A stretch of DNA of 64,000 bases from JBIOXB01 sp050732395 (GCA_050732395.1 JBOHQX010000033.1:1-64000); one strand, 5' to 3'. Positions 34,782 to 44,243 are shown, counted from the first letter of the stretch. Notes: a model not told the origin generated them from the sequence alone. A program made the numbers and translations.

Positions 34782-35684
34782 TCAAATCGTGGTATTCAGT
34801 AAGCCAGGCAATCCTTCCTCATATCCCATCAGTTTCGTCTTCAAAATCTCCCGCGCCAAGCTGCAATCCAAAGACACGTCCGCCGGCCGGGGCGCGGGCA
34901 TTTTGATTTCGAACATCGAGACCGGCTCCAGCAAGTTTTCATTGTATCCCAGCAATCGACACACGCTCCGCGCCATTTCTTTCCGGCTGCAGCGTTGCGT
35001 GCCGGCGATATGAATAGTGCCCTTAAAATCCGATTCCGCCAGCTCCAGCACCGCTTCAGCCATATTCGCAACCAGCCCCGGTGTGCGATATTGATCCGAA
35101 AAGACTCGCACTTTCTCGCCACGTTGCAGGCTTTGTATCATGCTCATGAAAAAATTATTGCCGGGCGACAAGCCGGCTTGCACCCCGGCGGCAGCGTGCC
35201 CGTACATCAGCGCCAAACGCGCAATGCAAGTATTGGGGCAAACTTCGAGCGCAGTTTGTTCTGCGCAAAGTTTATTTTCGCCGTAGCGCATTACGGGTTG
35301 GGGTGCGTCACTTTCTTTATACCAGCCACGCCTGCCGTCGAAAACGAGATCAGAGGAAACATAAACTAAGCGACGTTCATGCCGCGCGCACCAGTGTGCA
35401 ATCGTGTCTGTGGCTTGAATATTCACGAGGTACGCCAAACGCGGATCGCGCTCGCAAGCATCCACTTGCAATACCGCGGCATGGATGATCAAGCAGGCGT
35501 TGGCTTCATCCAAAATATTCGCCAATTCACTCTGGTTGGCTAAATTCATTTGCACCGTTTGAACCCCAGCGGGCACGGTTCTGCTCGAGTGACATGTGCC
35601 GATCACTTCCCAAGCTTGCTGGGCCTGCTGGCAAAGATGCCCGCCGAGAAAACCGCTGGCGCCGGTAATCAGAATTCTCTTCAT
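34782..35684 (-). CDS. RmlD-like short-chain dehydrogenase (dTDP-4-dehydrorhamnose reductase family)
   Basis: A 300-residue NAD(P)-dependent extended SDR of the RmlD substrate-binding family. Seen: ITGASGFLGGHL (glycine-rich nucleotide loop), HAAVLQVDACE, VYVSSDLVFDG and the catalytic YGENK (YxxxK). A late RTPGLV segment and a C-terminal substrate domain follow. The likely role is reduction of a nucleotide-sugar keto group, but the substrate is unknown and the other rml genes are absent here. ATG 35684 overlaps the metH stop by one base (TGATG); GTG 35687 is an alternative start. The coupling to metH is unexpected. Confidence 0.8.
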   Translation of the reverse strand: MKRILITGASGFLGGHLCQQAQQAWEVIGTCHSSRTVPAGVQTVQMNLANQSELANILDEANACLIIHAAVLQVDACERDPRLAYLVNIQATDTIAHWCARHERRLVYVSSDLVFDGRRGWYKESDAPQPVMRYGENKLCAEQTALEVCPNTCIARLALMYGHAAAGVQAGLSPGNNFFMSMIQSLQRGEKVRVFSDQYRTPGLVANMAEAVLELAESDFKGTIHIAGTQRCSRKEMARSVCRLLGYNENLLEPVSMFEIKMPAPRPADVSLDCSLAREILKTKLMGYEEGLPGLLNTTI

Positions 35685-38600
35685 CACACGTTGAAATACT
35701 TGGCCTGCGGATGGTGCACGATGATCGCCGAGGTCGATTGTTCCGGCACAAGCTGATATTCTTCCGTCAATGAAACCCCGATACGCTCGGGTTGCAGCAG
35801 GCGGAATAAGATCGCTTGATCTTCGAGGTTTGGGCAGGCGGGATAGCCGAATGAATAACGCGAGCCACGATATTCCTGGCGAAACAATGCGGAGATTTCC
35901 TTGGCATCATCGCTTGCGAGGCCCAGCTCCGCGCGCATGCATTTGTGCCAGTATTCCGCCAATGCCTCGGCACTTTCGACGCTCAGGCCGTGAAAATAGA
36001 GATAGTCGGTGTACCGATCGCTTTCGAAAAGTTTTTTGGAAATTTCCGAGGCACCCTGGCCGACGGTGACGAGCATCATGCCAATGACGTCGCGCTTACC
36101 CGACGCCACCGGCGCGAAAAAGTCGGCGAGGCATTGGCGCTGGCCTTCTTGCTGGCGCGGAAAAGTGAAGCGCTCAATTTCGTTCTTACCTTCGGTATCG
36201 AAAATGAGCACGTCGTTTCCCTCGCTGTTGCAGGGAAAATAGCCGTATACCACTTGCGGCTGCAGCATGGCTTCGGCAATACAACGTTCCTTCAGCTCGG
36301 CAAAGACCGGCTCGAATTTTTCCTTGACCATGTGTTCATATTCATGAGGCGACAATTTACCGCGGCGCACCTGCCATTGCCCGCGGAACAACGCGATCGG
36401 ATTAACATAATCGAAGATGACTGGAAGCGAAATAGTGTTGACCACCTTCGTTCCAAAAAAAGGCGCATGCGGCATTGTAACAGGCCGCCATTGCTGGATT
36501 GACGTGGTATTGGTATGCGCAGCGCTCGGTTCCGCCTCCCGCCGCGGCTTCGACCCTCGATCCTCAATCCTCAATCTTCGATCTTCAACCATCCTAGCCC
36601 CACCCTGCGCGCAAACTTCTTGCATAAAATGCAAGCCGGCAAACGCGTCCTTACCGTAGGCCAGCGGACCTTTGTATATCGCCCGCAAGTTTTCTTCCAC
36701 GTATTTGCGTGTGAGCGCCGCGCCGCCGAGAATCACTGGAATCTTGATGTCGCGCTCGTTGAGCACCTCGAGGTTCTCTTTCATGATGAGCGTGGACTTT
36801 ACCAGCAATCCGCTCATGCCGATGACGTGGGCGCGGTGTTCGTTCACGGCCTGCAACATGAGATCGATTGGCACTTTGATGCCGAGATTGACGACCTTGT
36901 AGCCGTTGTTGGTGAGAATGATGTCGACCAGATTTTTCCCGATGTCGTGGACGTCGCCTTTGACGGTCGCCAGCACCATCGTGCCTTTACTGGAGCCTTC
37001 CACCCTCTCCATGTGCGGCTCGAGATACTTCACTGCCGCTTTCATCGTTTCGGCAGATTGCAGGACGAAAGGCAATTGCATTTGTCCCGAGCCGAAAAGC
37101 TCGCCCACAACTTTCATCCCCTCAAGTAAGATGTTGTTTATGATATCCAAGGGCGCATACTTCTGCATGGCCTCGCTCAAATCCGCGTCGAGGCCCTGTT
37201 TGTTGCCGTCGATGATGCGGCGTTGCAGGCGTTCTTCCACCTCGGCCGGCAGCTCGACGGCGGCTTTTTGCTGGGTGCCTTTGTCCGTATAGTATGCAAT
37301 GATCTCCTGCACCGGGTCGGAAGTGCATTTGCCAGTTTCGTCGAATTTGCGTTCATCAAAAATCAAACGGCGATGCAATTCGCGCTCCTCCTCGCTGATG
37401 TTATGCAACGGCAGGATCTTGGAGGAATGCACGATCGCCATGTCGAGTCCGGCCTGCACCGCATAATACAGAAAAACGGAATTCAGCACGTGGCGCGCAT
37501 GCGGCGAGAGTCCGAAAGAGACGTTGCTCACGCCCAAAATCGTGCGCACGTCAGGCAATTCCGTTTTGATGCGGCGAATGGCCGTGATGGTTTCCATGCC
37601 GCTTTTGCGAAATTCTTCATCGCCGCTGCCGAGCGTGAAAGTGAGGCAGTCGAAAATCAAGTCCTGTGGCCGCATGCGGTACTTGTGGACCGCGAGATCG
37701 TGAATGCGCCTGGCAATGGCGACCTTGTCCGCGGCGGTTTTGGCCATCCCTTTCTCGTCGATTGTCAAGGCGATGGTGGCGGCACCGTACTTTTTGCACA
37801 GTGGCAACACGTGTTGCATGCGCTCTTCGCCGTCTTCGAGATTAATGGAATTGACGATCGCACGGCCGGCAACGCGTTGCAAGGCGGCATCGATCACTTG
37901 CCATTCGGTGGAATCGATCAAGAGCGGCGCTTGCACCTGGGTGTTCAGGCGCTCGATCAGCGGAATCATGTCTTGTACTTCGTCGCGGCCGACGTAGGCG
38001 GCGCAAACGTCCAGCAGGTGCGAGCTTTCGCGCACTTGCTCCTTCCCCATCGCCACCATTGCTTCCCAATCTTGTTGCGCCAGCAGCTCGCGAAATTGCT
38101 TGGAGCCGTTGGCGTTCAAACGCTCGCCGATCAGCAGCGGCGGCGGGTCGAGATGCAAGGGCACGCTGTTGTACAAGCTCGCGGCCGAAGGTATGAATTC
38201 AACGTTTCTCGCTTTCGGCGCGAGGTGGCCGACCGCCTGCGCCAACATTTTGATGTGGCTCGGTAAAGTACCGCAGCAGCCGCCCACGATTTGCACGCCG
38301 AGGTCCTTCACGAAATGTGCCATATATTGAGTTAATTCCTCGGGCGTGAGCCTATAATGCGCGCGGCCGCCGACGTTCTCGGGCAAACCGGCATTGGGCA
38401 TGCAAAAGACCGGAAAGGGGCTGTTGGCCGCGAGGTAGCGAACATTCTCCGACATCTCCTTCGGGCCCGTGGCGCAATTCATGCCGATGGCCGCGAGCTC
38501 AAACGGCTCGAGGGCGGTCAAGGCCGCGGAAATGTCGCTGCCGAGCAACATGGTGCCCATCGTTTCAACGGTGACGCTGGCAATCACCGGGAGGCGCGTG

Positions 38601-39151
38601 CGCTTGTCGGCAAAATATTCGAAGATTGCACCAAGCGCGGATTTGGTTTGCAACAAATCTTGACAAGTTTCGACAACAAGAAGATCGGCGCCGCCCTCGA
38701 CGAGGCCGGCCACCTGCACATAGTACGCCGCTGCCATGTCCTGATAAGAAACATTGCCCAAGCTCGGCAATTTGGTGGTCGGCCCCATGGAGCCCGCAAC
38801 GAAGAGAGGCTGCGCCGGCGTGGAGAATTCACGCGAAACTTTCTTGGCAATCTCCGCCGCGCGCCGATTGTGCTCGTAAGCGTGCGCGGCCAGATCATAT
38901 TCGCCCAGTACGATCGGCGTCGCGCCGAAAGTATTCGTCTCCACCACGTCGCATCCGGTTTCAAAAAAACTGGCGTGCAATCTTTCCACCGCATCCGGAC
39001 GCGTGAACACCAGATGTTCATTGCAGCCGTTCAGCTCTTCGCCGCCGAAATCATCGGCAGTGAGATTCATGTTTTGCAAATTCGTGCCGGTCGCGCCATC
39101 AAAAACCAGGATCTTTTCTTGCAGGCGTTGTTCAAAAGTGGCATTGAGCAT
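35684..39151 (-). CDS. metH: Cobalamin-dependent methionine synthase
   Basis: A 1155-residue protein with all four MetH modules: homocysteine domain with zinc cysteines (GMNCATG, then VGGCCGT), pterin-binding domain (LIGERLNANGSKQFRELL), cobalamin domain with the DxHxxG signature (VKGDVHDIGKNLVDI) and the C-terminal AdoMet-reactivation domain (RFSYPACPNLED-like end). It makes methionine from homocysteine and methyltetrahydrofolate in the cytosol. The linker between the cobalamin and reactivation domains, near residue 850, contains an extra low-complexity stretch coming from a 7-base DNA repeat. AGGAAGACG precedes ATG 39151. I see no cobalamin riboswitch upstream. Confidence 0.95.
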   Translation of the reverse strand: MLNATFEQRLQEKILVFDGATGTNLQNMNLTADDFGGEELNGCNEHLVFTRPDAVERLHASFFETGCDVVETNTFGATPIVLGEYDLAAHAYEHNRRAAEIAKKVSREFSTPAQPLFVAGSMGPTTKLPSLGNVSYQDMAAAYYVQVAGLVEGGADLLVVETCQDLLQTKSALGAIFEYFADKRTRLPVIASVTVETMGTMLLGSDISAALTALEPFELAAIGMNCATGPKEMSENVRYLAANSPFPVFCMPNAGLPENVGGRAHYRLTPEELTQYMAHFVKDLGVQIVGGCCGTLPSHIKMLAQAVGHLAPKARNVEFIPSAASLYNSVPLHLDPPPLLIGERLNANGSKQFRELLAQQDWEAMVAMGKEQVRESSHLLDVCAAYVGRDEVQDMIPLIERLNTQVQAPLLIDSTEWQVIDAALQRVAGRAIVNSINLEDGEERMQHVLPLCKKYGAATIALTIDEKGMAKTAADKVAIARRIHDLAVHKYRMRPQDLIFDCLTFTLGSGDEEFRKSGMETITAIRRIKTELPDVRTILGVSNVSFGLSPHARHVLNSVFLYYAVQAGLDMAIVHSSKILPLHNISEEERELHRRLIFDERKFDETGKCTSDPVQEIIAYYTDKGTQQKAAVELPAEVEERLQRRIIDGNKQGLDADLSEAMQKYAPLDIINNILLEGMKVVGELFGSGQMQLPFVLQSAETMKAAVKYLEPHMERVEGSSKGTMVLATVKGDVHDIGKNLVDIILTNNGYKVVNLGIKVPIDLMLQAVNEHRAHVIGMSGLLVKSTLIMKENLEVLNERDIKIPVILGGAALTRKYVEENLRAIYKGPLAYGKDAFAGLHFMQEVCAQGGARMVEDRRLRIEDRGSKPRREAEPSAAHTNTTSIQQWRPVTMPHAPFFGTKVVNTISLPVIFDYVNPIALFRGQWQVRRGKLSPHEYEHMVKEKFEPVFAELKERCIAEAMLQPQVVYGYFPCNSEGNDVLIFDTEGKNEIERFTFPRQQEGQRQCLADFFAPVASGKRDVIGMMLVTVGQGASEISKKLFESDRYTDYLYFHGLSVESAEALAEYWHKCMRAELGLASDDAKEISALFRQEYRGSRYSFGYPACPNLEDQAILFRLLQPERIGVSLTEEYQLVPEQSTSAIIVHHPQAKYFNV
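36554..36592. repeat. Heptamer repeat inside metH
   Basis: Tandem 7-base units of the ATCCTCA/ATCTTCG type lie in the coding sequence of metH and encode MVEDRRLRIEDRGSK in the linker between the cobalamin and reactivation domains. Units of the same length but other sequences are otherwise found between genes in this window. Confidence 0.65.
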
Positions 39152-39546
39152 GTCGTCTTCCTGTTCAATCGACTTGATGAATTGCTAAATGTCATCAAAT
39201 ATAGAAACGTATTCGGGAAAATGAAAGTGGATTATTCTGCAAAATGGCCTTGACATCTTCTAAATGAATGACTATAATTTTCGCACTGTTAGGCCTTGTT
39301 GCAGGGACATTCGGAGAACTGAACCTATCAGGCCATCCCCCCTCTTCTCGCGCGATACAGCTTCGACCATTGATTCTCACAAAAAAAGCAAGTGCATCCA
39401 CGATCGAGGTTATGGCTCTTTTATTAATTTGAGAGAAAAATTCTGTTTGCCTAACATTTTCTGCAATTGTCAATTAGAATTTCAGCCGCTTTCACAGGAG
39501 CGAGAGCCGCGTATACGAACGCGCTATCATCTAATTCGGGATCGGC
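39152..39546. other. Divergent intergenic region between metH and the ECF sigma gene
   Basis: This 395-base region must hold the promoters of metH (minus) and of the sigma-factor operon (plus). It is AT-rich near 39180-39270. I see no reliable -35/-10 pair, riboswitch or hairpin. Confidence 0.4.
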
Positions 39547-40212
39547 ATGAATTTCCGCGCTCTCAGTCATAATGAGTTAATCAAATTTCTGGTGGCACAT
39601 CCTGAAGACCATCAGGCATGGACCCAGTTCATAGAACGCTTTAAGTCATTTGTTTATGCTACGATCATGCGCGAGTGCAAGAAACGAGGGCGATTATCCG
39701 CTGCCGTTACCTGCGATGATTTGGCGCAAGAAGTTTATGTCAAGGTTTTCAGAAACCTCAAGAATTACAAGGGTCGGTACGAGAATACTTGTTTTCTGTA
39801 TCTCGCCATTATAACGCAAAATACCGTCAAAAATCACTATCGCCAGCAGCATGCCGCCGGCCGGCCGCAGGAGGAGAAACGCATTTCTATACACGAGGTA
39901 CGCATGGATGTGCAGTGCGACCGGCCGATGCCCATGTGCGAGCTCCTGCCTTCTCAAGATTGGGCAGAAGAGGAGCGTCTGCTGGATTTGTTGCAACAGA
40001 TCGAACATTGCCTGCAAAAGACTCTAAACAGCAGCCGGCACAGAATGCGGGATGAATTCATCTTTCATTATTACTTCGTGTGCGATATCAATGTCGAGCG
40101 CATCGCGGCCTATCCGGAGGTCCATCTTTCCCAACAACGGGTTTTCGGCGTTTTGAACGATTTCAAGCAAAAAATCAAGCAGTGTCTGGAAAGGCTCGAG
40201 CGCGAGGATTGA
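39547..40212 (+). CDS. ECF-type RNA polymerase sigma factor
   Basis: A 221-residue sigma-70 family protein. Region 2 is visible at about residues 20-90 (AWTQFIERFKSFVYATI, then CDDLAQEVYVKVFRNLKNYKG), followed by a linker. The region 4 helix-turn-helix at about 140-215 is more divergent (VERIAAYPEVHLSQQRVFGVL). It should direct RNA polymerase to a small set of promoters, most simply the operon it heads. The next gene encodes a membrane protein with a cytosolic zinc finger of the anti-sigma type. No ribosome site of note precedes ATG 39547. Confidence 0.85.
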   Translation: MNFRALSHNELIKFLVAHPEDHQAWTQFIERFKSFVYATIMRECKKRGRLSAAVTCDDLAQEVYVKVFRNLKNYKGRYENTCFLYLAIITQNTVKNHYRQQHAAGRPQEEKRISIHEVRMDVQCDRPMPMCELLPSQDWAEEERLLDLLQQIEHCLQKTLNSSRHRMRDEFIFHYYFVCDINVERIAAYPEVHLSQQRVFGVLNDFKQKIKQCLERLERED

Positions 40213-40296
40213 ATTTTTCATAAGAGTAATTGGAACGCTTGTTGTCTATTTGAGAAAACATACTGTGGGAATAACCTTTTGAAGGACTTATGAAGC

Positions 40297-41310
40297 ATGC
40301 CGATTGCAAACCAAGCGGACCACCACGGCACGGGGAGCTCAAGGTCGGGAGATCATCCTGCCGAGACCGAATTGTTGCAATACTTGGAGGGCAATCTCAC
40401 GGCGGACAACAGGAGTCGCATTGAAAAGCATTTGGAAGCTTGTACACTCTGCTTCCACGTTATACTTTCAGTGCGAGCGAACGAAGCACATCCGTTTACG
40501 GAGGAGGAATTAAAAGAAGCGCAAGACCTGGCGAGCTGGACGCCTGAGCAACACCTAACGGCGATTTTAGCGTTGGAAAAAAAAAGAAGTGAGAGAAATC
40601 GCGGCCACATAGAGTCTTCTCATGCAGAAAGGCTGCCCAATAGGGCACTTCGGCTAAGCCCAATGACCGGAATCAAGCTTCCGGCCTATTGGCGCCCGCT
40701 GGCAGCCGCTGCGATAATAATATTCGCTTTGGCTGCCAGCTTCTGGGGGGTTCGTTATTATCAAACGGATTATCAAATTGCGCGAGCGGAGAGGCTGTTA
40801 CAAGAGCAGCACCGCGTTTTCATCAAAGACGCGCGCTTGTCGGGCGGATATGGATCTTCGGGGATTGGCGAGCTGATGGGAGCCGAAGATGAGAAAAAAT
40901 ATCTGCAGCAATCGCGCGTACACCTCGAAAAAGCCCTCATGCACGGCGAGCAATCGCCTCGAGCCAGGCAATTGCTTGCGCAGATCTTCATCATTGAAAA
41001 AGAATACACACGCGCCGATTCCGTTTTGCGCACGCTGGAGCCTAGCAACAAAAACTCGCCGGAGTTGCTGAATGATCTCGGCGTCTATTACTTTCAGCAG
41101 CAGGATTGGATCACCGCAGAAAAGTATTTTTCAGAGGCAATCAACGTTGATCCAAAACTTCCTGAGGCACGATATAATTTGGCATTAGTCAAAATGCAAG
41201 TGAACGCAAAGGATGAAGCCAATGCGATTTTGAATGAATATCTTCAGATAGAAAAGGACGAGAATTGGAAAAACGCCGCGAAGGAGTTGCAAAAAAAATC
41301 ACGGCAGTGA
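40297..41310 (+). CDS. Zinc-finger anti-sigma factor fused to TPR repeats
   Basis: A 337-residue single-pass membrane protein. The cytosolic part holds an anti-sigma zinc finger, His45-x3-Cys49-x2-Cys52, after YLEGNLTADNRSRIEKHL. One membrane helix lies at about 130-150. The outer part (about 190-330) has tetratricopeptide repeats (SPELLNDLGVYYFQQQDW, KYFSEAINVDPKLPEARY). It should hold the upstream ECF sigma factor at the membrane and release it on a signal sensed by the TPR part or by proteolysis. A membrane metalloprotease-like gene and a CHAT protease gene follow on the same strand, which are natural candidates for such proteolysis. Confidence 0.82.
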   Translation: MPIANQADHHGTGSSRSGDHPAETELLQYLEGNLTADNRSRIEKHLEACTLCFHVILSVRANEAHPFTEEELKEAQDLASWTPEQHLTAILALEKKRSERNRGHIESSHAERLPNRALRLSPMTGIKLPAYWRPLAAAAIIIFALAASFWGVRYYQTDYQIARAERLLQEQHRVFIKDARLSGGYGSSGIGELMGAEDEKKYLQQSRVHLEKALMHGEQSPRARQLLAQIFIIEKEYTRADSVLRTLEPSNKNSPELLNDLGVYYFQQQDWITAEKYFSEAINVDPKLPEARYNLALVKMQVNAKDEANAILNEYLQIEKDENWKNAAKELQKKSRQ

Positions 41311-41466
41311 CTGTCCGGGCAAAGCAGCGCAAGTGGACGAATCGGATACCGCAAATTTAGAACGGTCAGCTTGTTCCGCCTTTTCCGCTCGATCCGTTTA
41401 TTAAATATGTAAGTGGAAAGCCTTTTAGCAAATACTTGTCGCGCGGCATTTGTTTTTGATGGGTCC

Positions 41467-41766
41467 TCAATTCAGATTCTCGAGAGCTTCTTTGTACTCT
41501 TGCGGAAAATAGCCGCCAAAATGGCGAATGGCTGGCGCGGGGTTTTTCACCTGCAGCTCGCCGGTGCGCCAATTTTCACGCAGCTCATAAGCGCAGGCGG
41601 TGCAACGATACACGATCCAATCGGCGTCGCGAAACGAAGAGCAATGATGGATGGTTTGGGTAACCCCACTCAGATCATGATGAGATATAGGCAAACGATA
41701 TTCTCCAATAAAGCATTCCAAAACTTCGCAGGGAGGGCATTTCATGGTCAGCTTGATCGGCTTCAT
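41467..41766 (-). CDS. Small zinc-ribbon-like protein, divergent within the CHAT locus
   Basis: A 99-residue protein. Cysteine pairs at Cys10/Cys13 (CPPC) and Cys55/Cys58 (CTAC), with Cys18 and Cys42 between, look like a zinc ribbon. The remainder ends in HFGGYFPQEYKEAL. I start it at ATG 41766 because GAGGAG lies eight bases before; ATG 41745 is an alternative. Its 5' end overlaps the divergent 596-residue gene by 23 bases, so the ribosome sites of each lie inside or next to the other's coding region. The family is not recognised. Confidence 0.6.
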   Translation of the reverse strand: MKPIKLTMKCPPCEVLECFIGEYRLPISHHDLSGVTQTIHHCSSFRDADWIVYRCTACAYELRENWRTGELQVKNPAPAIRHFGGYFPQEYKEALENLN

Positions 41767-43534
41767 TCTCGATCTCCTCTGGCCCAATCGCATCATCCGA
41801 GTCGAGCGCATGCCGGGCAACAAGGCGTTGCACGCGCATCTACTGGGCCTGAGCGCTGGTTTTCTTCTCGTGACACTGAATTTGTTTTATGACCTTTCAG
41901 CCTTCTCCTGGGTAACGGTGGTGTGGCTCTCGTTATGGTTTGTGCTCACCACTTATTACAGCGGTTGGTTTTTCATTATTACCCTCATCGCCTTTGTTCT
42001 GCTGAAACTCACCTCATTGGGAGGCAGCAGCCCGGCTTATGTGGTGATGAATTTCTGCCATTGGTATTTTCTGGGCTATCTGACAGGCGCGGCGTTTACC
42101 ATTTTGTACAATGATTTCGTCTATTTGTTCACGCTTCTTTTTGAAGGGGACAAGATAAAAATTGCCTTCGCGTACAATCCGCGCTACAAGATCAACATCA
42201 TCAAGTCGCCCAAGTCCACCGAAGAGCACGCCATGAACGAGCTGTTCGCGCGCAAGCCGCATTTGAAGGACCGCCGGCTCTATCAATACAAGTTCGCGAT
42301 CCCACCGTTTGATCCCAGCCGCCCACATCATTCGGAAGTGCCGCCACATCCCTACACCATCGTTTTTGTGGCGAATCCATACATCCGCAAGCGTATCGAC
42401 AGTGACAACACAGACGAGTACGAGGTCGATCCAATCATTCGGAATCGCGACTTATTTTTGCGCGCAGTGGATCGTGCCTTATTCAACTTGGAATTGGATC
42501 CGGTTATCGGTCGGCCGGAAATTTGGAGCCGTATACGTGTGGTCACGATATTCAACAAGGCCCTTGCCAGAGAGGCCGAGGACTCGGTCGCCATGGTCGA
42601 GGAATTTCAGGAAGAGTTGGAAGACGACCGCGGGAGATCCATTGACAATAACCTTCTCGATCCCATGGCAAGCATGCACGCCAATTTCGGCACGATCTTG
42701 AGGCTTTCAAGAGGCCGCGAGCCGCATGTTCTTGAGGAGGATGACGTGGACGTGATTTTTGCATTCACAGGCTCGCGTACGCACGATCGTTCCGCCTCTC
42801 ATCCTTCGGACTGGACGGAAGCACTGGACGCCAGCGGCTTGCGCAATCTGGCCGGTGAGCGCGAAGGAGTGCCTTTCACGTTCGACGTCGATCCTGCGGA
42901 TAACAAGCCGCCCATGCCCGGTGAAACCATATATCCTACTCTTCATCCTCACAATGATGCCGATCCTGCTCACGTTTTCAGGACCGTGCATGATTTTTGC
43001 GCTCTTCACGCTGGTCGCATTGCGCTCAACGTGGTCGGCGCGCGCGACAAGACCTTCGCGCATGAGTTTGCGCACGCCATGTCTTCGGCCATGCACGGCG
43101 CAATCACGGACGAATACGTCGATTACTTTGTCCTTGCCAATACCAACAGTACGACACCAATTGATCAAACGCCGATTTTCTTCGTCAATCGCATCGACCG
43201 CAATTTTTCAAGAATGATCTCGGCCCAACCTCTGCCAGTGCCCAAGATTTTTGCGGATTATAATCTCACGCGTTACGATGCCGATCTGGATCATCCCTCC
43301 GCCGAGGAGGGTTGGGCGGGTTATTTTCCGGACAAGTTTGCGGATACGATACCTTGCACCATGGATCGTGATTATGGCGGCCATCGCTTCGATGAATTGC
43401 TCAGCGCATTCATTTATGATCGTATGATGGCAAAAGTCACGCGGCCGCAAAAGTGCCAGCGTCCGGCTGCCGTTCGCGGGGCTGAGCGAGAGCACGTACC
43501 GGCGGAAATAATTTCAGATGAAGAAAGGAGATAA
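41744..43534 (+). CDS. Polytopic membrane protein with HEXXH metalloprotease motif
   Basis: A 596-residue protein with a strong ribosome site (GGGAGGG) before ATG 41744. Residues 1-150 contain about five hydrophobic helices. The following 440 residues are soluble. The motif HEFAH at residues 440-444, followed by DEYVDYF 12 residues on, has the form of a gluzincin or related zinc protease site; two ligands are clear, and a third acidic residue (in DEYVD or EEGW) is a guess. I know no family for the full protein. It lies between an anti-sigma factor and a CHAT protease, so a role in signal proteolysis is plausible. Confidence 0.6.
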   Translation: MVSLIGFILDLLWPNRIIRVERMPGNKALHAHLLGLSAGFLLVTLNLFYDLSAFSWVTVVWLSLWFVLTTYYSGWFFIITLIAFVLLKLTSLGGSSPAYVVMNFCHWYFLGYLTGAAFTILYNDFVYLFTLLFEGDKIKIAFAYNPRYKINIIKSPKSTEEHAMNELFARKPHLKDRRLYQYKFAIPPFDPSRPHHSEVPPHPYTIVFVANPYIRKRIDSDNTDEYEVDPIIRNRDLFLRAVDRALFNLELDPVIGRPEIWSRIRVVTIFNKALAREAEDSVAMVEEFQEELEDDRGRSIDNNLLDPMASMHANFGTILRLSRGREPHVLEEDDVDVIFAFTGSRTHDRSASHPSDWTEALDASGLRNLAGEREGVPFTFDVDPADNKPPMPGETIYPTLHPHNDADPAHVFRTVHDFCALHAGRIALNVVGARDKTFAHEFAHAMSSAMHGAITDEYVDYFVLANTNSTTPIDQTPIFFVNRIDRNFSRMISAQPLPVPKIFADYNLTRYDADLDHPSAEEGWAGYFPDKFADTIPCTMDRDYGGHRFDELLSAFIYDRMMAKVTRPQKCQRPAAVRGAEREHVPAEIISDEERR

Positions 43535-43538
43535 TGCC

Positions 43539-44183
43539 ATGGTGACGCTGCATCCCAGCTTTCGCAGATTGGTACTGAAGAACATTCCCAAGCTTAAGAG
43601 CGAGGATTTGGACAATTACGACAGCCTGCTCGCGTTGCGTTTGGAATTGGTGCATCGCAGAAGCTTGGTTCCAGATATTCAAGTTGATGGGACCAAACCA
43701 TACGAGCCGGACGGACAAGGCGCACCACCGGACGAAGGCAAGCCCTTGCCCATGCGGCCATATGGAGAATTGCCGGAAGATACAGGGTCCAGACAAGAAA
43801 CGCCCCGCCAAAAAATCAATCGCCTGATCACAGAAACCACTCTGCGGGCAGACAAAACTATTGAACCCTATCGTGAAGAATTCGACGCCTTGCACAGATT
43901 GTGGGTGGCGCGGCGCAATTTCGCACTGCACCAGGGCAGTTCGTTGCAGATTCCTTCAGATCCAAAGGACTTTTGGAATTTCGTGAAAGCGGCGGGCGTT
44001 TACCACGGCGTGCAATTGCAAACGCTTCCCAGAGTGACCCTGAGCCGAATCAAGAAGGTTGAATGGGGCCGTGTTTTGGCCGTGGCCGTGGCCGCGGGGC
44101 TCGTACTGTATGGCATCAGCCAACTTGAGCTGAAAGATCCCGGTCGCGACCCTCAGCCGCCGGATTCGACCATTGCCCGTTGA
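43539..44183 (+). CDS. C-terminal tail-anchored hypothetical protein
   Basis: A 214-residue protein. ATG 43539 is used because AAAGGAG sits nine bases upstream; ATG 43518 would overlap the previous gene. Residues 1-170 are soluble and helical, with a Pro/Gly/Glu-rich patch near 45-75. A single membrane helix near 177-195 (VLAVAVAAGLVLYGISQL) is followed by a short polar tail. It has no recognised family. It follows the HEXXH protein by four bases and precedes the CHAT gene, so it is probably an adaptor or regulator of that module. Confidence 0.6.
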   Translation: MVTLHPSFRRLVLKNIPKLKSEDLDNYDSLLALRLELVHRRSLVPDIQVDGTKPYEPDGQGAPPDEGKPLPMRPYGELPEDTGSRQETPRQKINRLITETTLRADKTIEPYREEFDALHRLWVARRNFALHQGSSLQIPSDPKDFWNFVKAAGVYHGVQLQTLPRVTLSRIKKVEWGRVLAVAVAAGLVLYGISQLELKDPGRDPQPPDSTIAR

Positions 44184-44243
44184 GAAACTCTTACGCTTTA
44201 TGCCTTACGATTTGAGCATTACATTTTACGCTCCTAGTCCAAC

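Noticed and set aside
37223..38266. A 347-residue frame opposite metH
   Set aside because: MetH is unmistakable on the other strand and this frame shows no domain.
39152..39546. A cobalamin or SAM riboswitch before metH
   Set aside because: I could not find the conserved core elements of either in the leader; a covariance-model search would settle this.
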